DNA of 64,000 bases from Olsenella sp. kh2p3 (GTDB taxonomy: Bacteria; Actinomycetota; Coriobacteriia; Coriobacteriales; Atopobiaceae): the NCBI GenBank assembly GCA_900119625.1, contig FPKD01000001.1:124001-188000 (forward strand), read 5' to 3'. Below the pieces are notes generated by a model. It was not told the origin of the DNA and did not search any database. It saw only the letters and a list, made by a program, of their open reading frames with translations. The position numbers were made by a program, and so were the translations under genes. This document shows, piece by piece, positions 21,031 to 30,371 of the stretch. The first letter of the stretch is position 1, and every line of letters begins with the position of its first letter.

Positions 21031-21438
21031 ATGTGGAAGTGCCCAAAGTGCGGGCGTGAGTTTGCCCGCGAGAGCCAGTCTCACTCCTGCGGCGAGAAGC
21101 CCCTCACCGTCGACGAGTACATCGCCCGGCAGCCCGAGGGAGTGCGGCCTGAGCTCATCCAGGTGAGAGACGCTCTGCGGGCTACCCTCCCCAACGCGGA
21201 AGAGAGGATCTCCTGGGGCATGCCCACCTACTGGCAGGGGCGCAACCTCATCCACTTCGCCGCCAACAGGCACCACGTCGGGCTCTACCCCGGTGCCGAG
21301 GCGGTTGCGCACTTTGCAGGCGAGCTGGACGGCACATATTCCTACAGCAAGGGCAGCATCCGCATCCCCTACGGCCAGGTCGACGTCGACCTTATCGCCC
21401 GCATCGCCGCGTGGTGCCTTGGTGGGACGGAAGCCTAG
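21031..21438 (+). CDS. DUF1801 (YdhG/YjbR-like) protein with N-terminal zinc-ribbon-like motif
   Basis: A 135-aa protein. The N-terminus MWKCPKCGREF with a later Cys forms a small zinc-ribbon-like motif. Residues from about 27 match the DUF1801 fold: a YIARQPEGVRPEL helix, the ERISWGMPTYW core and IHFAANRHHVGLYPG. This fold is shared with frataxin-like and iron-chaperone annotations, but no function is proven. The start has an AAGGAG site. The gene stands alone between the RloAB pair and a repeat-rich gap. Confidence 0.8.
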   Translation: MWKCPKCGREFARESQSHSCGEKPLTVDEYIARQPEGVRPELIQVRDALRATLPNAEERISWGMPTYWQGRNLIHFAANRHHVGLYPGAEAVAHFAGELDGTYSYSKGSIRIPYGQVDVDLIARIAAWCLGGTEA

Positions 21439-21534
21439 TGCTTTCCCGGAAGAAGCTTGTTTTCGACAGGGTCTGAGATGCTCGCATCCCAGGTCTGGTG
21501 AGTGTCGGGCGCCATTGAACCATCTTGGGCTGCG

Positions 21535-21692
21535 CCCTGCACAAAAATCGACATTGACGGTACAAATTCGGGGTCCCGCTTAGTATCACCCCGCGAGTGC
21601 CATTTCACTACCTGCGGCTCCGTAAAAAGTTAGGGACTTCGTACTCAGCGATTTGCCGAAAACGTACCGTCAATGTCGATTTTTGTGCAGGG
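21535..21692. repeat. 158-bp MITE-like element, copy A, with 29-bp terminal inverted repeats
   Basis: The ends (21535-21563 and 21664-21692) are perfect 29-bp inverted repeats. The about 100-bp centre is nearly identical to that of copy B at 63409-63559. No open frame fits inside. Terminal symmetry and dispersed copies fit a miniature inverted-repeat element or a mobile hairpin; target duplications are not obvious. Confidence 0.8.
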
Positions 21693-21747
21693 AATCTCAC
21701 TGGCCCTAATCGGATTCCCTAAGTCATGCATTCTCGGCTGCCCGTCG

Positions 21748-21813
21748 TCACACATTCAGCGTTCAAACGTGTAGCAAGCTGGGTGCATCACACGATCGCA
21801 CTCGAATGTGTAA
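21748..21813. repeat. ACACATTC-type palindromic repeat, copy 1
   Basis: ACACATTC and GAATGTGT close a palindrome of about 65 bp. Its reverse complement aligns along most of its length with the repeat at 34167-34234. The rest of 21814-22034 holds no recognisable gene. Confidence 0.5.
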
Positions 21814-22034
21814 CCGCTAACCTTACCGGACTGCGCCCAACCGGAAATAGCGATAGGACAACACCGCACCCAGCAACGAAGGCCGGACATCATGTCCGCG
21901 CTGCATCGAAGCTATCGAGCAGTGCGTCAGTGCTGTTGCGCGTTGCGCTCATAGCTCCCCCTCTCCTTCTGGGTGGCAGGACGGGCAGAGATTATGCCTC
22001 GCTAATAACATCGTACGATGCTTCGGCGTCACCC

Positions 22035-22877
22035 CTAGTACTTCCCCGAAACCTCCTGCTCTGCTCGCGCAAGGCCCGCCTCGGCGCTCTTGAGGGCGCC
22101 GCGATACCACGACTCCCCCTCACGCACGGCAGCGGAAAGCCCGGCCACGGCGCGAGAGTACCAGTCCTTTGCCTCCTGGAAGCTCTGGGTGCAGCCCTCG
22201 CCTTCCTCGTGCGCCTTCCCCAGCCGCAGGGCCGCGCTTCCCCAGTACACGGGAGAGTCGCTCTTTCCCAGGTCATAGGCACGGCGATACCACTGGTACG
22301 CCTTGTCCGCGTCCTTCTCGCACCCCCGACCGTCACGCAGGAAGTCCCCCAGCTTGTAGCGGGACTCGGCGATGCCCGCCTCTGCCGCAACGCGGCAATG
22401 CGCAAACGCACGCTCGGCAATGCTCAGCCGCTCCTCCGGCCTTGGGAACTTGGCGCCCGCAGCCACGGAGTCCCAGTAGTTCCCCTTACAGCGGTCGTAG
22501 CTGTACACGTAGGTAAGGTCGTCGTCTGCCATGGCGTTGCCCAGCCGCGACGCATGCAGGTAGAGAACCTCCGCCGCCTGGAAGCACTCCACTCGACGCC
22601 GGCGCTCGGTCCTCCAATCGCAGGACATTGCCTCGTTGTAGTAGTCCGCACCCGCGTCCAGAGCCAATTCTCCGGCCGGATCGTCCTCTGGGTCGTAGCA
22701 AAAGACGCACCGACGGCCGGTCCTGCCATCCTGCGGCTCCACCACCTGCTGCGTGATCCATACCAGCGGAAGGCCGGATTCCATGTTGGGCCCGCCACCA
22801 GGTACCTTCTCGGGCCACATCCAGCCAAACACTGGAGCGTTGAGGGTGCCGTCATCGTCACCATGCCACTCAGTCAT
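22035..22877 (-). CDS. Sel1-repeat (TPR-like) protein
   Basis: A 280-aa protein. The C-terminal two thirds contain Sel1-like helical repeats, for example AGIAESRYKLGDFLRDGRG followed by KAYQWYRRAYDLG and DSPVYWGSAALRLGKAHEEGEG. Such repeats mediate protein contacts. The N-terminal about 90 residues contain a CVFCYDPEDDP segment and no known domain. ATG 22877 overlaps the HIRAN gene by 8 nt and is preferred to the upstream ATG 22898, which lies deeper in that gene. It is the last gene of a J-domain/HIRAN/Sel1 operon; partner function is unknown. Confidence 0.75.
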   Translation of the reverse strand: MTEWHGDDDGTLNAPVFGWMWPEKVPGGGPNMESGLPLVWITQQVVEPQDGRTGRRCVFCYDPEDDPAGELALDAGADYYNEAMSCDWRTERRRRVECFQAAEVLYLHASRLGNAMADDDLTYVYSYDRCKGNYWDSVAAGAKFPRPEERLSIAERAFAHCRVAAEAGIAESRYKLGDFLRDGRGCEKDADKAYQWYRRAYDLGKSDSPVYWGSAALRLGKAHEEGEGCTQSFQEAKDWYSRAVAGLSAAVREGESWYRGALKSAEAGLARAEQEVSGKY

Positions 22878-23313
22878 CGAGCCACACTCCCATCCCAATC
22901 TTCCACCAGCCGCCGATCTTCTCGACTTTGTTTACCTCCGCGTAGAGCGCCTTCCCGCCGTCCATGAGGCGGGCGGGAATCTCATTGACGTCCGCGGGGA
23001 CAAAGCCCAGGCGCCTGCCGGCCGACGTGTTCACCCTAATGCACCACTCGTCGTACCTGTTGTCCTTCTCGCGAACCAGCGAGAGCCGCTCGCCCTCGGA
23101 GAGCTTTGGGGCCAGCTCGTCAATGTCATCCATGTGGGTGGTGCCCGCGATACGCGTGTCCGGCACAAGGCAGATTGGCCGCGAGAAGGGCTTGGGGATC
23201 TCTATGCCCATGCCGCCCTTCCCGTGCATCGCCTGGATGATGGCGCCGGCACCGCCGGGGCGGACGGGCACCAGGCCGGCCGAGCTGTTCGGCGTTGCTC
23301 CCTCAGTCCCCAT
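22870..23313 (-). CDS. HIRAN-domain protein
   Basis: A 147-aa protein whose middle and C-terminal part (about residues 50-130) matches the HIRAN fold: GERLSLVREKDNRYDEWCIRV then RLGFVPADVNEIPARLMDGG. HIRAN domains bind DNA 3' ends or damaged DNA in helicases such as HLTF. Here the domain stands almost alone after a Gly-rich N-terminus. The start has GGGAGG, overlaps the J-domain gene by 11 nt and is overlapped by the Sel1 gene, so the three are probably translated together. Confidence 0.75.
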   Translation of the reverse strand: MGTEGATPNSSAGLVPVRPGGAGAIIQAMHGKGGMGIEIPKPFSRPICLVPDTRIAGTTHMDDIDELAPKLSEGERLSLVREKDNRYDEWCIRVNTSAGRRLGFVPADVNEIPARLMDGGKALYAEVNKVEKIGGWWKIGMGVWLDD

Positions 23314-24118
23314 CGATGGCCTCCCTCAGCTTGGCAACGCGCAAGTCGAACTCTCGCTGGGTGCGCTCCCACTCCTCGATGGCCTCGCGCAGCTCCGCAG
23401 TGCGGGAGCTCACCCACTCCGGGTCTTGGAGGAGCTTCCCCAGCTGCATGTCCTCGCAGTTCTCAAGCTCATTGAGCTGCTTCCTCATGGCAGAGCGCTC
23501 GACCTGCTGGAGCTCCAGCTCCGTGGCCAGAGCATTGGTGTCTTCCTCCTCCGCAAGGTCATCCTTGGGATCAAAGTGCCGCGTCGCCGCCTCGAGCGAG
23601 CGAAGCACCACAATGTCACCGTCCTGGTAGGCCTTTTGGGCAAGCGCGAAGTACTCGGCGCGTTTCTCGTCTTCTCCCACATGGACGTCTGGGTGCAGGC
23701 GCTTCATGAGCGTGCGGTAGAGCTTGTGCAGCTCCTCAGTGTCGGCCGGCGCCATGGGCACCCGTGCCATGTTCCACGCGAGCGCCTGCTCGTAGGCGGC
23801 CTGAGCCTCCTCTGCCCTCGCGGTCCAGTCGGAGAGCTCCTCGCCGAGCTGGGCCTCGATGCTCTCGTACTACGGGGCGTTGCCCTGGTTGACCTGCGCC
23901 TGTATGATGGCATAGCGCCTCTTGGCACGGCAGGCGGCCACCTCTGCCTCGAGGAGCTCCTTCTCCCAGCAGCCGATCTTGAGGGCGTAGTCGCTGTATA
24001 TCTGGGGGATCTGCTGGAGCTTGATGTCCTCGATTGCCGTGACTATGTCCAGGATGTCCGAGCGCACCTCGCGTATTGCACGCCTGAGCTCCTCTGCCGT
24101 GGGCCCGATCTCTGCCAT
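23303..24118 (-). pseudogene. J-domain-like protein gene with an in-frame amber codon
   Basis: The frame reads from ATG 24118 to 23303 (271 codons) with a single TAG at 23870-23872. The J-like core LYRTLMKRLHPDVHVGEDEKRAEYFALAQKAY, including the HPD tripeptide, lies after the stop. The N-terminal part is coiled-coil-like. An internal ATG at 23770 could produce the J-domain part alone. A CAG-to-TAG change would explain the interruption. It leads the J-domain/HIRAN/Sel1 operon and is preceded by a hairpin leader shared with the gene at 26781-28274. It may be a fresh pseudogene, a base error or a suppressed stop. Confidence 0.7.
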
Positions 24119-24132
24119 GGCGACCACCATCC

Positions 24133-24188
24133 CCTCGCGTGAGTGAGACAAAGGGGGTCTCCCACTGTCTCACTCACGGTAGCCGAGG
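24133..24188 (-). promoter_or_regulatory. Hairpin leader that can hide the ribosome site of the J-domain gene
   Basis: The transcript can pair a 13-bp arm (24066-type numbering not used; arms at 24138-24150 and 24166-24178), extended by CCTC with GAGG, so the GAGG next to the start is in the stem. The flanking bases are the same as in the leader at 28289-28322, though the stems differ. Confidence 0.5.
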
Positions 24189-24296
24189 GTCGCGACATAA
24201 ATTAGGGAGTTGCTGGTGCGAGTCTATGCATAAGCTGTGCGACCAGGTAACATGCGCATGCGATGCGTCCCCGGTAAAGAGTCGGTTTACCTAGCT

Positions 24297-24938
24297 CTAT
24301 TTCGATAAATGATGCTCGGCAATGAACGCATCGACCCTTGCTCGCTCCTTTTTATTAATCTCACTGAGCACCGCATCAAGCTTTTCATGGTCGAGAAGCG
24401 GCCATAGCCCTGCGATTGCGCTCGCATCCTTCTCCGCCTTTGGGCCGCGCTCATTGTTAATTGACATCTTGTGGACCGTATAGGCTTCAGGAGTGGGTAC
24501 GGTGATGTCGAGCCCCCTCCATCGCACAATCACAGGATGCTTCGACAAAATGTCCAAATGCCATAAGGCCTGCGCAGTCACACCAATATTGGTTTTCAGG
24601 GCTGCCTCACGACCTGCACCCTTCTTACCAATAAGAAATTCAATCTCCAGACCCGAATCGCTATAAATCTTGGTTGTTCCATCAAGATAGTCTGCGTCAG
24701 GCACATAGCCCGCTTCTCTCGCGGCCACCAGCACATTTACCGGAGGCTGCGGCTTTCGCATATTGCGAACAAGGAAATCGATATCCATGGTCTTCAGGTT
24801 GGGCTCGAAACCATTGAGCAGCCGTGCTTCTCGATAGAGGAACTCCGCCCAAGAGCCAACCACCATTACATCAGGGAGGCATCCCTGCCTATCCAGAACG
24901 CGCAAGAACCGCTCGAAATCCTCCGCCTGCGTAATCAT
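24297..24938 (-). CDS. Nucleotidyltransferase-fold protein, likely toxin of a toxin-antitoxin-like pair
   Basis: A 213-aa protein with the polymerase-beta-like nucleotidyltransferase signature: VVGSWAEFLY (the GS motif) near residue 26, the metal-site pair MDIDFLV near 51 and a third acidic position in GLEIEFLIG near 95. Such proteins occur as AbiEii/MNT-type toxins and as orphan transferases. Its ATG overlaps the stop of the partner gene (ATGA). The promoter region has a 12-bp inverted repeat, as expected for autoregulated toxin-antitoxin loci. The toxin role is inferred. Confidence 0.65.
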   Translation of the reverse strand: MITQAEDFERFLRVLDRQGCLPDVMVVGSWAEFLYREARLLNGFEPNLKTMDIDFLVRNMRKPQPPVNVLVAAREAGYVPDADYLDGTTKIYSDSGLEIEFLIGKKGAGREAALKTNIGVTAQALWHLDILSKHPVIVRWRGLDITVPTPEAYTVHKMSINNERGPKAEKDASAIAGLWPLLDHEKLDAVLSEINKKERARVDAFIAEHHLSK

Positions 24939-25240
24939 ACGGGCTTTCTCCCCAATGCTCGCTCAATGAGCTTGCGCGACTCCTCCTGCTCCTTGAGCGC
25001 CTCCTCGTGCGACTTGCGCAGTTCTAGCTGACGCCGAAGCTCAGCGAGGTCCTCACGCTTGACGTAGAGGCTCCTGACCTTCTTTCCCTCACGCCACTGC
25101 AGGTAGTAGTACTCGTGGCCGCCAATCTCGCGCTTGCGGATGCTGCCCTTTGGCAGTCCCGCAATCTCTCGCTCCAAGGCAGCCGTCACCCTAAGCGACC
25201 GAGCATATTCCTCTTCAAGCGTATTTTCGAGAATCGGCAT
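24935..25240 (-). CDS. DUF6788-like small protein, partner of the nucleotidyltransferase
   Basis: A 101-aa protein. The central GSIRKREIGGHEYYYLQWREGKK segment resembles the DUF6788-type beta-hairpin found in small proteins encoded next to nucleotidyltransferases. The C-terminal part is a charged helix. It is the first gene of the pair, overlaps the next by 4 nt, and starts 10 nt after one arm of a 12-bp inverted repeat. It is a plausible antitoxin and repressor, though no helix-turn-helix is evident. Confidence 0.6.
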   Translation of the reverse strand: MPILENTLEEEYARSLRVTAALEREIAGLPKGSIRKREIGGHEYYYLQWREGKKVRSLYVKREDLAELRRQLELRKSHEEALKEQEESRKLIERALGRKPV

Positions 25241-25250
25241 AGTTGCAACC

Positions 25251-25292
25251 TTACCCTACAAACACATGCAAATTGAACTATTTGTAGGGTAA
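25251..25292. promoter_or_regulatory. 12-bp inverted repeat, candidate operator of the nucleotidyltransferase pair
   Basis: TTACCCTACAAA and TTTGTAGGGTAA form a perfect 12-bp inverted repeat with an 18-bp AT-rich spacer. The gene-proximal arm contains the AGGG ribosome-site bases of the first gene, so protein binding or RNA pairing there could silence expression. Confidence 0.6.
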
Positions 25293-25329
25293 TTCTACAC
25301 GACCCCATGCCAGGCTGCACTGCAAGACA

Positions 25330-25358
25330 TGAGACAAAGGGAGTCTCCCTTTGTCTCA
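25330..25358 (-). terminator. Hairpin terminator after the EcsC gene
   Basis: A 14-bp perfect stem (TGAGACAAAGGGAG and its complement) with a one-base loop lies 8 nt past the stop of the EcsC-family gene. The same stem recurs at 28344-28372 behind another gene. Confidence 0.6.
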
Positions 25359-25365
25359 CTTTGAC

Positions 25366-26616
25366 TCATTCAGGCAGCAGGTTAGTGCCCGTTAGCTCTC
25401 CAACCCTCTCAGGCTTTTCCAGAATGAAGCGCTTGCGGTAGAAGACGTCCGCGAAGTCAAGAACCCGATTCATCTGCGCAGTGTCGAAGAGTGCCCCAAA
25501 CCCTGCCCCAACCACGGGCACCATCTTTCCGATGCTTTTTAAGGTGAGCTTGCTGCCCACCTCCTTGAATACGTTAGTGAAAATGCCTGCCTCCAACGCC
25601 TTTTGGCCGCTCTTCTCAAGGGCGTTCTGTGCGGCCTTGTTGGCCATCGCCCTCATCTGGGCAATAAGCAGCGCCGCACCCTTCGACTCGGCCATTGCCT
25701 GCCAGCCCTTCTTGGCTGCCTTTTTCAATCCAACCGTCTCTCCGTACAGGAGGATCTTGCCGACATAGTTGTTCGCGGTTTCTGAGCCGGATTCGGAGGG
25801 TGACATCGCCTGAGAGAACACCTTACTAGCGATCTCAAGCTCAGTGGGATCGCCTTTCGTATCGTAACCGTAGAACATAGCCACGGACTGAACCGCCCTG
25901 AAGTATATGAACATGCTGATTGCCAGGTTAGCTGGGAGCCCCCAGAAACCTATGGCCCCAAGACCGCCTCCCTCTGCCAAGGCAAGCCCCATGTGCTGGA
26001 GGCGCTCGTCTGCGACAACCTTTGCAAGATCGTAGGATCGTAGCAGGCAAATCTCATCAAATGCAGAGACCTTCTCGTCCTGCTTTCCGGCATCGATTCT
26101 CTGAAGCACGTAGTCTCTGCTTACGGTGGTCTTTACCGCCTGTTCCTCAAGCTTGTCGTATCCTTCCGCCGCAAACTTGAGCGCACCAGCAATGAGCTCC
26201 TGCTTAGATAGGCCATTGAACGTATCGGCAACGGCACCACCAACTGCTCCCGCAGCGTCTTTCACCGGCTGTGGGGTTGCATCTGAAACGGCCTTGCCTG
26301 CCTTTGCCAGGAACCCGGGTTCTACGAAGCGCTCATAGCGCTCCTTAAGGGATTCGATCTCCTTGAGCTCACGAGCGTCCAGCAGGGGGTCGGGAACGAG
26401 ATACCGGCCATCTTCGCCCCTGACGTTGCCTTCAAACTCCCCGCCGTATTCCCCTCCGAACATCTGGTGCACCTGCTTTGCGCCGGCAGCAGCCGCCTTT
26501 GCACCCTGCGCGGCCGCATCGGCAACTGCACCAGCAGCGGCGGCCATCGCTCCGCCTACTACCTCAACTGGGTTTGGAGCTTGGAGCTTATTCTCTTCGG
26601 AGCTATTCTCTGACAT
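25366..26616 (-). CDS. EcsC-family protein
   Basis: A 416-aa protein. The first about 60 residues are Ala-rich and low in complexity. The rest fits the EcsC family: the central GLGAIGFWGLPANLAISMFIYFRAVQSVAMFYGYD block contains the family's membrane-associated helices, and VPVVGAGFGALFDTAQMNRVLDFAD closes the domain. EcsC proteins are widespread and of uncertain function, with links to export and membrane traffic in Bacillus. ATG 26616 begins the MSENSSEENK sequence and is preferred to ATG 26649. It is monocistronic with a hairpin terminator. Confidence 0.8.
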   Translation of the reverse strand: MSENSSEENKLQAPNPVEVVGGAMAAAAGAVADAAAQGAKAAAAGAKQVHQMFGGEYGGEFEGNVRGEDGRYLVPDPLLDARELKEIESLKERYERFVEPGFLAKAGKAVSDATPQPVKDAAGAVGGAVADTFNGLSKQELIAGALKFAAEGYDKLEEQAVKTTVSRDYVLQRIDAGKQDEKVSAFDEICLLRSYDLAKVVADERLQHMGLALAEGGGLGAIGFWGLPANLAISMFIYFRAVQSVAMFYGYDTKGDPTELEIASKVFSQAMSPSESGSETANNYVGKILLYGETVGLKKAAKKGWQAMAESKGAALLIAQMRAMANKAAQNALEKSGQKALEAGIFTNVFKEVGSKLTLKSIGKMVPVVGAGFGALFDTAQMNRVLDFADVFYRKRFILEKPERVGELTGTNLLPE

Positions 26617-26780
26617 AGCCGATCCAATCGTTATTCCAAGCAATCGCAATTACGAAAGCTCAGCTCGTGGATAGTTGGTTAGCTGAATGATAACGATGCG
26701 CTTAGCTCCCGTCCGATTATCGACCATCTATCTGACGTTTCTCGCCGCTCGGGGACGCGAGAAGCCACACACCTCACTCA

Positions 26781-28274
26781 CTACCAGGTCGGATCGTCTC
26801 CCCAGCGCTCGAGCTCGTCGCTGTCCATGTAGCGATCCTTTATCCGCCTGCTCATCCAGTACAACGAGAAATGGTCTCCGTGGACGGATTCGTCTGCCAA
26901 GAGCTCCCCGACCCTATCGTCATCGCGATACCGCTTGGGAGGGAACTCGTTGGGGATATAAGGACACTGCGCGATTGCCTCAACGATGTCACGGCAAGAC
27001 CGGATGTGCTTTCCCAGCTTGTCGTAGAAGTTATCTATCAGACTATCGTTCTTCGAGGCCTCTATCGCAAGCATCGCCATGTCAACATCGTCCCTCAAAC
27101 GCTCGGAGGCGTAGGCGAAGTTCGTGCAACTCGCCTTGACCGCAATAGCAACCAGTTCGTCATCATCCGTATGCTCGCTGTAGGGTTTGTGACCTAAGAC
27201 GGATTGGAACCCGCTCGACAATCCCGCCTTAAGCACGTCCCGATTGGACTTGAGCCCATCGCTTGCGTATTCGATTGCCAACGGATTGCTGTGGACTGCC
27301 GCGCAAACAAACCGCAGATCATCCGTATGATCTGGCATGGCAGCAAGCAGTTTGCCGTCAACACCGAGCGCCATGAGCGCAACGTCGGGATCGCTGAACA
27401 ACCACTTTGGGAGGATTTCCCGATAGTCACTACGCCTGACGCTCTTGAGGAACCACTGGAGAGAGGCCTCTGCACAACTCCACCTTTCCGTACCCTTGAA
27501 AGAAGGGTTTGCGAGAAAGATGAGCGCAGGCGGCAGGAAGACCGGATGGTCGTATTTATCTGCTTTGCTGCGCAGCGTACGAGATACACGCAGCAGCTCA
27601 TCGACCTCATCTTCCGAGATGAGGCCGCTCGCTCGTGCCGCTTCCAAGGAGCCGTCAGCGCTCATCATGTCATCGGCAACTTCCTCGGAGAACTGCTCCT
27701 CAGCGTTCCTCCGCGGTTCCTCGAGTTTCACCAGGCTATCGAAATCTACGAGTACGTCCCAGTTGGGCTCCTCGCCTGGGTAGTTAACTTTGCTGTATTC
27801 CAGAAGCGAGCTGACCTTCGCCTTTGTATTTGAGGACAGCGCCAGGTCCTTCACCGCCCGCCTGAAGTCCTCATCAGCAGAAGCCAAAGCCAGGTAGTGC
27901 CTCGCGACGCAGCGTATGAGCGCGTCGCCAACCCCAAGGCTAAAGGCGTAGTTGTGCACGGACGGGTAGATTCCAAAACCACCCGCAAGCTTGAACGCCA
28001 GCGGATAATCGTTGTACTCGGGGAGAAGCCTCCTGGCTATTTCCTCAGTGATTGCAGAGGACATCACATCCGGATCTCTGCGATCTCTGCGCGTCCAAAT
28101 CATACGGCCGCTGTGGATGTACTTGTTGCGAATGTAGAGCCCAAGCCCAAAATGCATCTCGGAGGACGAGGGGTGCGTCCTAATCGTCTGGATGTCCTTG
28201 TCGCTTAGCCCTGCAAGAACTTCCTCGATGACCTGCTCGGATGTCATGCAATCCGCATCGTCGTACTCTGCCAT
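26781..28274 (-). CDS. DUF4116 repeat protein
   Basis: A 497-aa acidic protein. The second half has DUF4116-like repeats, for example LRFVCAAVHSNPLAIEYASDGL and VAIAVKASCTNFAYASERLRDD, a motif in which each unit holds a run of alanines and a Tyr-Ala-Ser. The N-terminal SEQVIEEVLAGLSDKDIQTIRTHPSS region resembles the DUF6794 domain. Function is unknown. ATG 28274 (MAEYDD) is chosen because the same ATGGCAGA context and leader occur at the J-domain gene. The leader hairpin covers the ribosome site. Confidence 0.7.
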   Translation of the reverse strand: MAEYDDADCMTSEQVIEEVLAGLSDKDIQTIRTHPSSSEMHFGLGLYIRNKYIHSGRMIWTRRDRRDPDVMSSAITEEIARRLLPEYNDYPLAFKLAGGFGIYPSVHNYAFSLGVGDALIRCVARHYLALASADEDFRRAVKDLALSSNTKAKVSSLLEYSKVNYPGEEPNWDVLVDFDSLVKLEEPRRNAEEQFSEEVADDMMSADGSLEAARASGLISEDEVDELLRVSRTLRSKADKYDHPVFLPPALIFLANPSFKGTERWSCAEASLQWFLKSVRRSDYREILPKWLFSDPDVALMALGVDGKLLAAMPDHTDDLRFVCAAVHSNPLAIEYASDGLKSNRDVLKAGLSSGFQSVLGHKPYSEHTDDDELVAIAVKASCTNFAYASERLRDDVDMAMLAIEASKNDSLIDNFYDKLGKHIRSCRDIVEAIAQCPYIPNEFPPKRYRDDDRVGELLADESVHGDHFSLYWMSRRIKDRYMDSDELERWGDDPTW

Positions 28275-28288
28275 GGCGACCACCATCC

Positions 28289-28322
28289 CCTCGGCTATCG
28301 TTGCCTCACACGATAGCCGAGG
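28289..28322 (-). promoter_or_regulatory. Hairpin leader that can hide the ribosome site of the DUF4116 gene
   Basis: CCTCGGCTATCGT and ACGATAGCCGAGG form a perfect 13-bp stem with an 8-nt loop. The 3' arm in the transcript contains the GAGG Shine-Dalgarno bases. Flanks (GTCGCGAC upstream and GGGGATGGTGGTCGCC before the ATG) match the leader at 24133-24188. Confidence 0.5.
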
Positions 28323-28343
28323 GTCGCGACATTAATAAGGGCA

Positions 28344-28369
28344 TGAGACAAAGGGAGACTCCCTTTGTC

Positions 28370-28372
<3 letters not shown>
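28344..28372 (-). terminator. Hairpin terminator overlapping the GH1 stop codon
   Basis: The same 14-bp TGAGACAAAGGGAG palindrome as at 25330-25358, here with its proximal arm containing the TGA stop of the 6-phospho-beta-glucosidase gene. Confidence 0.6.
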
Positions 28373-29881
<1,509 letters not shown>

Positions 29882-29922
29882 TTATGTCATATTTATCCCC
29901 TAGCATTGAGACCCCGGGGCTT

Positions 29923-30280
29923 CGTTGTTACCGGAACGTCGCGCTGCCGGCGCGTCTTCCCAGTTGAGAGCCGCAATTCTCGACGAGCCGGTAACAACGC
30001 AGGAGGTCTCGGCCCCATTGTTACCGGCTCGTCGCGGGCAACACTACCCCAACAGGCAATTAGCCGGCGACATCCAACGAGCCGGTAACAACGCGTGGCC
30101 CCGCGCCCCCGTTGTTGCCGGAACGTCGCGCTGCCGGCGCGTCTTCCCAGTTGAGAGCCGCAATTCTCGACGAGCCGGTAACAGCGCCGAGCAGCGCAAG
30201 CCCGTTGTTACCGGACCGACGCGCTGCCGTCGCGTTTTCCCTGGTAGCGGCCAGCCCTTCTCGACGCACCGGTAACAACG
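29923..30280. repeat. Array of four tandem hairpins with GTTGTTACCGG stems
   Basis: Four palindromic units lie at 29924-29998, 30018-30091, 30111-30185 and 30204-30279, each about 75 bp and closed by GTTGTTACCGG-like arms (15 bp perfect in unit 2). Units 1 and 3 are almost identical throughout; 2 and 4 differ inside but keep the arms. The array lies between divergent GH1 and PPOX genes, so it covers both promoter regions. Confidence 0.85.
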
Positions 30281-30371
30281 CGCGAGAGCGATAATGGAGC
30301 TCAAGCAAAAGACGTCCGGCCGGCGCATTGCCCTTGCTTGCGTCGGCCAACCGCAAAGGAAGGGACACGCC

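Noticed and set aside
21726..22967. 413-codon open frame on the + strand
   Set aside because: Lies mostly opposite the Sel1-repeat gene, has low-complexity basic composition and no ribosome site; it is a high-GC shadow frame.
29923..30280. CRISPR array or integron-like attC array
   Set aside because: Units are whole palindromes without spacer-repeat alternation; no cas or integron integrase is present.
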